From positions 248,001 to 312,000 of the forward strand of contig CAJNDS010002091.1 of NCBI GenBank assembly GCA_905221605.1: a stretch of 64,000 nucleotides of DNA, written 5' to 3'. The first letter of the stretch is position 1; each line of letters starts with the position of its first letter. The notes under the pieces are model-generated. The model saw only the letters and a list, made by a program, of their open reading frames with translations. It was not told the DNA's origin and searched no databases. This stretch comes from Symbiodinium natans (lineage: Eukaryota > Sar > Dinophyceae > Suessiales > Symbiodiniaceae). This document shows, in pieces, positions 60,006 through 64,000 of this stretch. The position numbers and the translations under genes are program-made.

Positions 60006-60536
60006 TTGCAACTACCCTAAGATCCTCTGGTCGGAGGGTCTCCCCGCAACCATCCAGGAATGAGCAGGATTCTCCCTTTTGCTTCAAAGGGGGCTATGCG
60101 GGAACAGAGCGTTAGGCCCGAAACCCTGACCCTTACCACTGGGAGGATTTAAATAGCAGAACCCCCACCTGGGAATCCTTATTGTTGGGTAATTTACAGG
60201 AACCCGTAGAAGAAGGATCTACCTATTGACGAGTAGAATCCCGGCCGGTTCTGGCTAGTGGACCTGACCCTCTGCGTCTCGTGCAACGTCGCAACATCTG
60301 TCATCGTGCAACATGAAAGAAGGAAGCATGGAATAGCTCAGCACAAGATGGCTGGAATCTTGGAGCAAGACCTCGGCAGAAGAAGCATCTATGCTTGAAG
60401 CAGTTCATGGGAGATTCCCGAAACACATTGAGCTACACTTTTGAGGTGTTTTGGGGGGCGCCCCCCCAAGCACTCGGCTAAAATATCCAAGCCCTAACTC
60501 CCCCAATCCTGTCCACCCCGCCCCCTCGCCCGGCCC

Positions 60537-62183
60537 TCACCACAACAAGAGTGACTCCTGGTGCTCGTAGAGCTTGAAGCGCATCTCCTCACCGTCCTCA
60601 CTGCGCTGTCTTCCCAGGACTTGAGGTTTTGCCCTAAACCCTCTAGTCTTATGTTGATAATCTGCAATCAAGTGCGCGTCATAAGCTGCACATGTGTGGG
60701 CTGTTGGGGTTACTGGTCCTGTCTCAACCCACAGGCCTGATCGCGTAGACCTGATAGGCACAAACCCTTAGCCCAAGCCACTCGCCTAAACCCTCTCCCG
60801 GACACCTTTCAGATACCCTGAATACCCTCAAGTCAGGTCTTTGTTATGCTTGGGTGGTCACCCTAACCCGAACCTCTCAACCCTAAACCCCAAACCCCGA
60901 AACCCTAAACCCTCAACCCCGAACCCCAGATTCTAATCTCCCAACCTTGGGATGTTCGCCCTTGTACTAACAGTCCTTAATAGGTATAATAGTAGCCCCC
61001 TAGTACAATCCTGATTTAGGACTGTTAGTGTAAGAGGGAACATCCCAACCCCAAACCCCCAAAATCCTAAGCCCTAAACCCTAAAACCCTAAAACCCTAC
61101 AACCCTACAACCCTAAAACCCGAAAACCCTAAAACCCGAAAACCCTAAAACCCTAAAACCCCAACCCCCCCCCCCTCCCAAAACCTTGCTGCCTCATGGT
61201 ACATGTTCTTCCGGATGGCGTCGAGCAGCTCATCCCTGGTGTGGCGACCTGGATTTTGGAGCTTCCGCCATCTAGGGTTTAGGGTTTAGGGTTTACGGTT
61301 GAGGGTTGAGGGTTTAGGGTGTTTCGGGCGTTTCGGGCTTACAGGGCTTGTGGTGTTTACTGTGTTTAGCTTTAAGGGCTGATCCTTTCTAGGGTCGGTT
61401 TAAAGACTAAGCTTATGACTGAGGGTTTTCAGAAGGCCGCAGAAGGAGCTGAGAAAAGGCTTGCTGAGAGAAAGTCTCCAATATCTTTGCCAGGGTTTTA
61501 GGGTCTCATGTAACTTCCCTTAGATCACAGCCGCGTTGCAGGGTTGACAGGACCAGGGTTCAGGATCTCTTCTCGCATACTTCAGGCCCGTCCATGCAAG
61601 GTCAGGGACCATGTTCGAGGGGCTTCGGGTTTAGGGTCGAGTTAGGGTTTATAGGGTTTAGGGTTCAGCGTTTGAGCGTTTCAGGTTTGAGGCCCCGTGG
61701 TTCATGCACTTATAGCCCAATCATAACCGTATTGGGGTAATTAAGGGGCTTCTCAGTGGGTGATAAATACACTTGTAATTTCATATTAAGTACCACGAAC
61801 CTCCAAGTACAGCGGTCCTTTACCCCTACGCAGGCCCTATTATACGAGCATTGTTCAGGGTTTAGGGTTACGGTTTAGGGTTTGGGGGTTGTCAGTATTT
61901 TCATGGTCACTTTATAGGTATTGCTACCTTAAGGTTGCTGCGCCGACTAGACACGAGGTTTAGTGCTTTGTTGTGCGTTGAGGGTGCTTGTTCAAGGTTT
62001 TGGGCTTTTACGGTTTCTAAACCCCAAACCCTAAACCCTAAACCCTAAAACCTAAACCCTAAACCCTAAACCCTAAACCCTAAAGGGCTAAGAATGGGGG
62101 GGATGTGATTCCAGAAAGGTGCAGCCGGCGTCCGCACCTTCGTGCCAGTACCTAAGGAGGTCGTCGATAGCAAAGGTGCCCTC
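60537..62183 (-). CDS. 3' exons of an unidentified gene
   Basis: Three minus-strand exons join in frame: 62183-62138 (EGTFAIDDLLRYWHE), 61248-61185 or -61193 (GRHTRDELLDAIRKNMYHE), and a terminal exon from about 60600 or 60596 to the TGA at 60537-60539 (DGEEMRFKLYEHQESLLLW). The second junction works either as AG|GT to AG|T or as G|GC to AG|G; both keep the frame. The sequence is charged and helical with no motif I recognise. Earlier exons probably lie beyond 62.2 kb: blocks at about 62725-62785 and 63850-63915 (minus strand, SFVEMDPGFGNFR) are candidates. Introns contain CCCTAAA and TTTAGGG arrays. Confidence 0.5.
60947..61048. mobile_element. MITE family A copy
   Basis: TTGGGATGTTCGCCCTTGTA to GGGAACATCCCAA; within an intron of the 3' gene. 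Confidence 0.85.
61070..61178 (-). repeat. CCCTAAAA 8-bp array and C-run
   Basis: Eight-base CCCTAAAA units with CCCGAAAA variants, ending in a C-run next to the exon at 61185. Confidence 0.85.
61702..61807. mobile_element. MITE family C copy, right part
   Basis: CACTTATAGCCCAATCATAACC to AAGTACCACGAACCTCCAAG; left end eroded. Confidence 0.6.
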
Positions 62184-62189
62184 CTCTTC

Positions 62190-62265
62190 AAGATAGGGTT
62201 TAGGGTTTAGGGTTTAGGGTTTAGGGTTTAGGGTTTAGGGTTTAGGGTTTAGGGTTTAGGGTTTT
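62190..62265 (+). repeat. TTTAGGG array
   Basis: About ten units starting a few bases upstream (in gene sense) of the exon 62183-62138, as at the MLF-like gene. Confidence 0.9.
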
Positions 62266-62372
62266 TGAAGCACTGTCAAGCTTTCAGGGTTTGGAGTGTC
62301 GGATTGAAAGCAAACCGTCGTGTCGTGTCTGTTTCCTTGAGGTGCCTCTTGGGGTATCCTAAATGCATCTTA

Positions 62373-62498
62373 TACAGGGTGGGGCCCCCTTACTATACTA
62401 ACTGTAGTTAAGGGACTTATAACCTAACTTAGGGTCCTTATAACCCAAAAAAAGGGTCCTTATAACTCTACTTATAACTAGGGGGCCCCACCCTGTAG
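62373..62498. mobile_element. MITE family B copy
   Basis: Perfect ACAGGGTGGGGCCCCC / GGGGGCCCCACCCTGT ends. Confidence 0.85.
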
Positions 62499-62784
62499 GG
62501 CCCCCCAAACCACCCCAGATGTAGGGTTTGGGGTCCAGGTTTCACTTATTAATCATTTTATACACTCGGCAATTCAGGAACTATGGTACCCTACAAGCCC
62601 CCCTAACCCTAAGCCCCAAGCGCTAAACCCTAAACCCTAAACCCTAAACCCTAAACCCTAAACCACTAGATTTTAGGATGTCCGGCCTAGGGCGTAGGCT
62701 TAGGCTCCTTTAGCGGGTTACATGTGGCTCATTCCCGAAACTATCTTGAGAACCACCAAGATCAGCTGTCCGCTGTCCGGCTCG

Positions 62785-62925
62785 GGTTTAGGGTTTAGGG
62801 TTTAGGGTTTAGGGTTTAGGTTTGGGTTTAGGGTTTAGGGTTTAGTTTTTAGGATTTAGGGTTTTTAGTTTGGGGTTTGGGGTTCAGGGTTTAGAGCTTA
62901 GGGTTTAGGGCTTAGGGTTTAGCTT
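62785..62925 (+). repeat. TTTAGGG array, degenerate at the right
   Basis: Canonical units at 62785-62850, then TTTTTAG and CTTAGGG variants. Confidence 0.85.
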
Positions 62926-63225
62926 CCCTTGTGGGGTACGGGTGCGTAGGATAACAGGGACGCAGGAAGAAGTTCTGAAAAAGGGGTCTTCCTTCGTCCC
63001 CTCTGATGTAGCTGACTTCCCCAAAGGATCCTCCAACAGGAGACTATAGTTTAGGGTGTAGGGTATAGGGCTTGCGGCATCCACACAGACTATCACTTAA
63101 CAAACTGAAGAGGGGGGATAAAGCTCCTGGACTCTCATGCTATGCAGAAAAGCCCTAAGCCCTAAGCCCTGAAGCCGAAGGTTAGGGGTCTAAGCCCTTA
63201 TGGCCCTTAACCTACATTTTGCTTG

Positions 63226-63325
63226 AGAACCCCAAAAGAACAAACCAACATCATAATCCCTATATGACCCTTAATAAGGAAGAATATTGGTTTTAATTCT
63301 TTGGGGTTCTTAAGCAACTAGTAGT
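63226..63325. mobile_element. MITE family H copy
   Basis: GCTTGAGAACCCCAAAAGAA at the left, TTCTTTGGGGTTCTTAAGCA at the right: inverted ends of about 20 bases. Confidence 0.7.
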
Positions 63326-63384
63326 AACAAGGTTCCTCTGCAGGGATCAGTATCTGAGAGCTAGCCCAGCTGCTCCCTCGCAGC

Positions 63385-64000
63385 ATTCAGGGTTTAGGGT
63401 TTAGGGTTTAGGGCTTAGGGTTTAGGGTTTAGGGTTTAGGGTTGAGGGTTGAGGGTTTAGGGTTTGTAGTATATCTAAGAACAATTCAACACAGCCCAGA
63501 TACCCTTAACCTGTGAAAGGAGAATATAAGGAAGCATTTTGCCATGCCCCTGAATTTGTGTTCAGGGTATGCTCCACCGGGTATGTTGAACATTTCTTAA
63601 CGTATCTGTCTGGGCTCTAACGCAACTTTATAGGAACCTTTTTGTCTGGCCCAAGTGTGTGTGTAAATATACATACATATACATATACATAAACATATAC
63701 ATACACATCTGCATCTACATATTCCCTAAACCCTACACCCTCAAACCCTAAACCCTATATATATATATGTGTATAGAAATATATACATATATATATATGT
63801 GTATAACATACCCTAAACATATGTACATGTAATACCCAGATGGATTATTGTCAGGGGAGGAAGCTCCTGAAGTTGCCAAACCCAGGGTCCATCTCAACGA
63901 AGGACTTCAAGGGCGCAGCTCCCCGGGGTTTAGGGTTTGGGGTTTGGGGTTTGGGGTTAGGGGTTTGGGGTTTGGGGTTTAGGGTTTAGGGTTTAGGGTT
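63385..64000. other. TTTAGGG array, (TA)/(CATA) tracts, closing TTTGGGG array
   Basis: TTTAGGG at 63388-63470; TA- and CATA-rich microsatellites at 63655-63810; a coding-like block at 63850-63915 (minus); TTTGGGG/TTTAGGG units from 63928 to the window end. Confidence 0.6.

Noticed and set aside
63928-64000. Chromosome end (true telomere)
   Set aside because: Arrays are short, in both orientations and spread over the entire window; the closing array is like dozens of internal ones.

Overview
The window looks like nuclear DNA of a dinoflagellate, probably Symbiodiniaceae-like. Five things point there: (1) the plant/dinoflagellate-type telomere heptamer TTTAGGG/CCCTAAA fills the window in dozens of interstitial arrays on both strands; (2) reconstructable introns use GT and GC (one GA) donors and AG|G acceptors, as reported for Symbiodinium; (3) every gene I can support lies on the minus strand, like the long unidirectional gene blocks of dinoflagellates; (4) five intronless genes pair an N-terminal ubiquitin-like fold with long FNIP-type repeats; (5) a copia-type LTR element has a CCCH-finger gag and a sequence resembling the dinoflagellate spliced leader in both LTRs. 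Everything was read by eye; no alignment or database search was run.

Layout. 1-16.9 kb: telomere-like arrays, small inverted-repeat elements and micro-exons. On the minus strand seven exons (9869 down to 5077) join in frame into a myeloid leukemia factor (MLF)-like protein; its introns are mostly TTTAGGG arrays. 16.9-39.8 kb: a cluster of four UBL-FNIP genes (16932-19055, 21466-23619, 32385-34586, 36631-38784). Copies 2 and 4 belong to a duplicated block of at least 3.2 kb and share the same small transposon insertion that truncates the protein. Between copies 2 and 3 a 7.3-kb LTR retrotransposon (24702-32010) sits inside a TTTAGGG array, with 5-bp target duplications. 39.8-56.9 kb: arrays and small elements again, an ankyrin-repeat pseudogene (about 41930-42415) and a second micro-exon gene encoding an RS-rich, SR-protein-like stretch (55181 down to 49421). 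56.9-59.3 kb: the fifth UBL-FNIP gene. 60.5-62.2 kb: the last exons of an unidentified gene ending at 60537.

Two gene architectures therefore coexist: intronless, tandemly amplified repeat-protein genes, and genes cut into exons of 8-90 nt separated by introns of telomere-like repeats and MITEs. The LTR element is decayed: it keeps gag, a CCCH finger, a HAD-like reading frame, a 2-oxoglutarate-oxygenase-like segment and RNase H, but no integrase core or reverse-transcriptase catalytic core is visible. The most notable observations are the hypervariable dipeptide in each FNIP repeat, the spliced-leader-like sequence in the LTRs, and the telomere-repeat introns.
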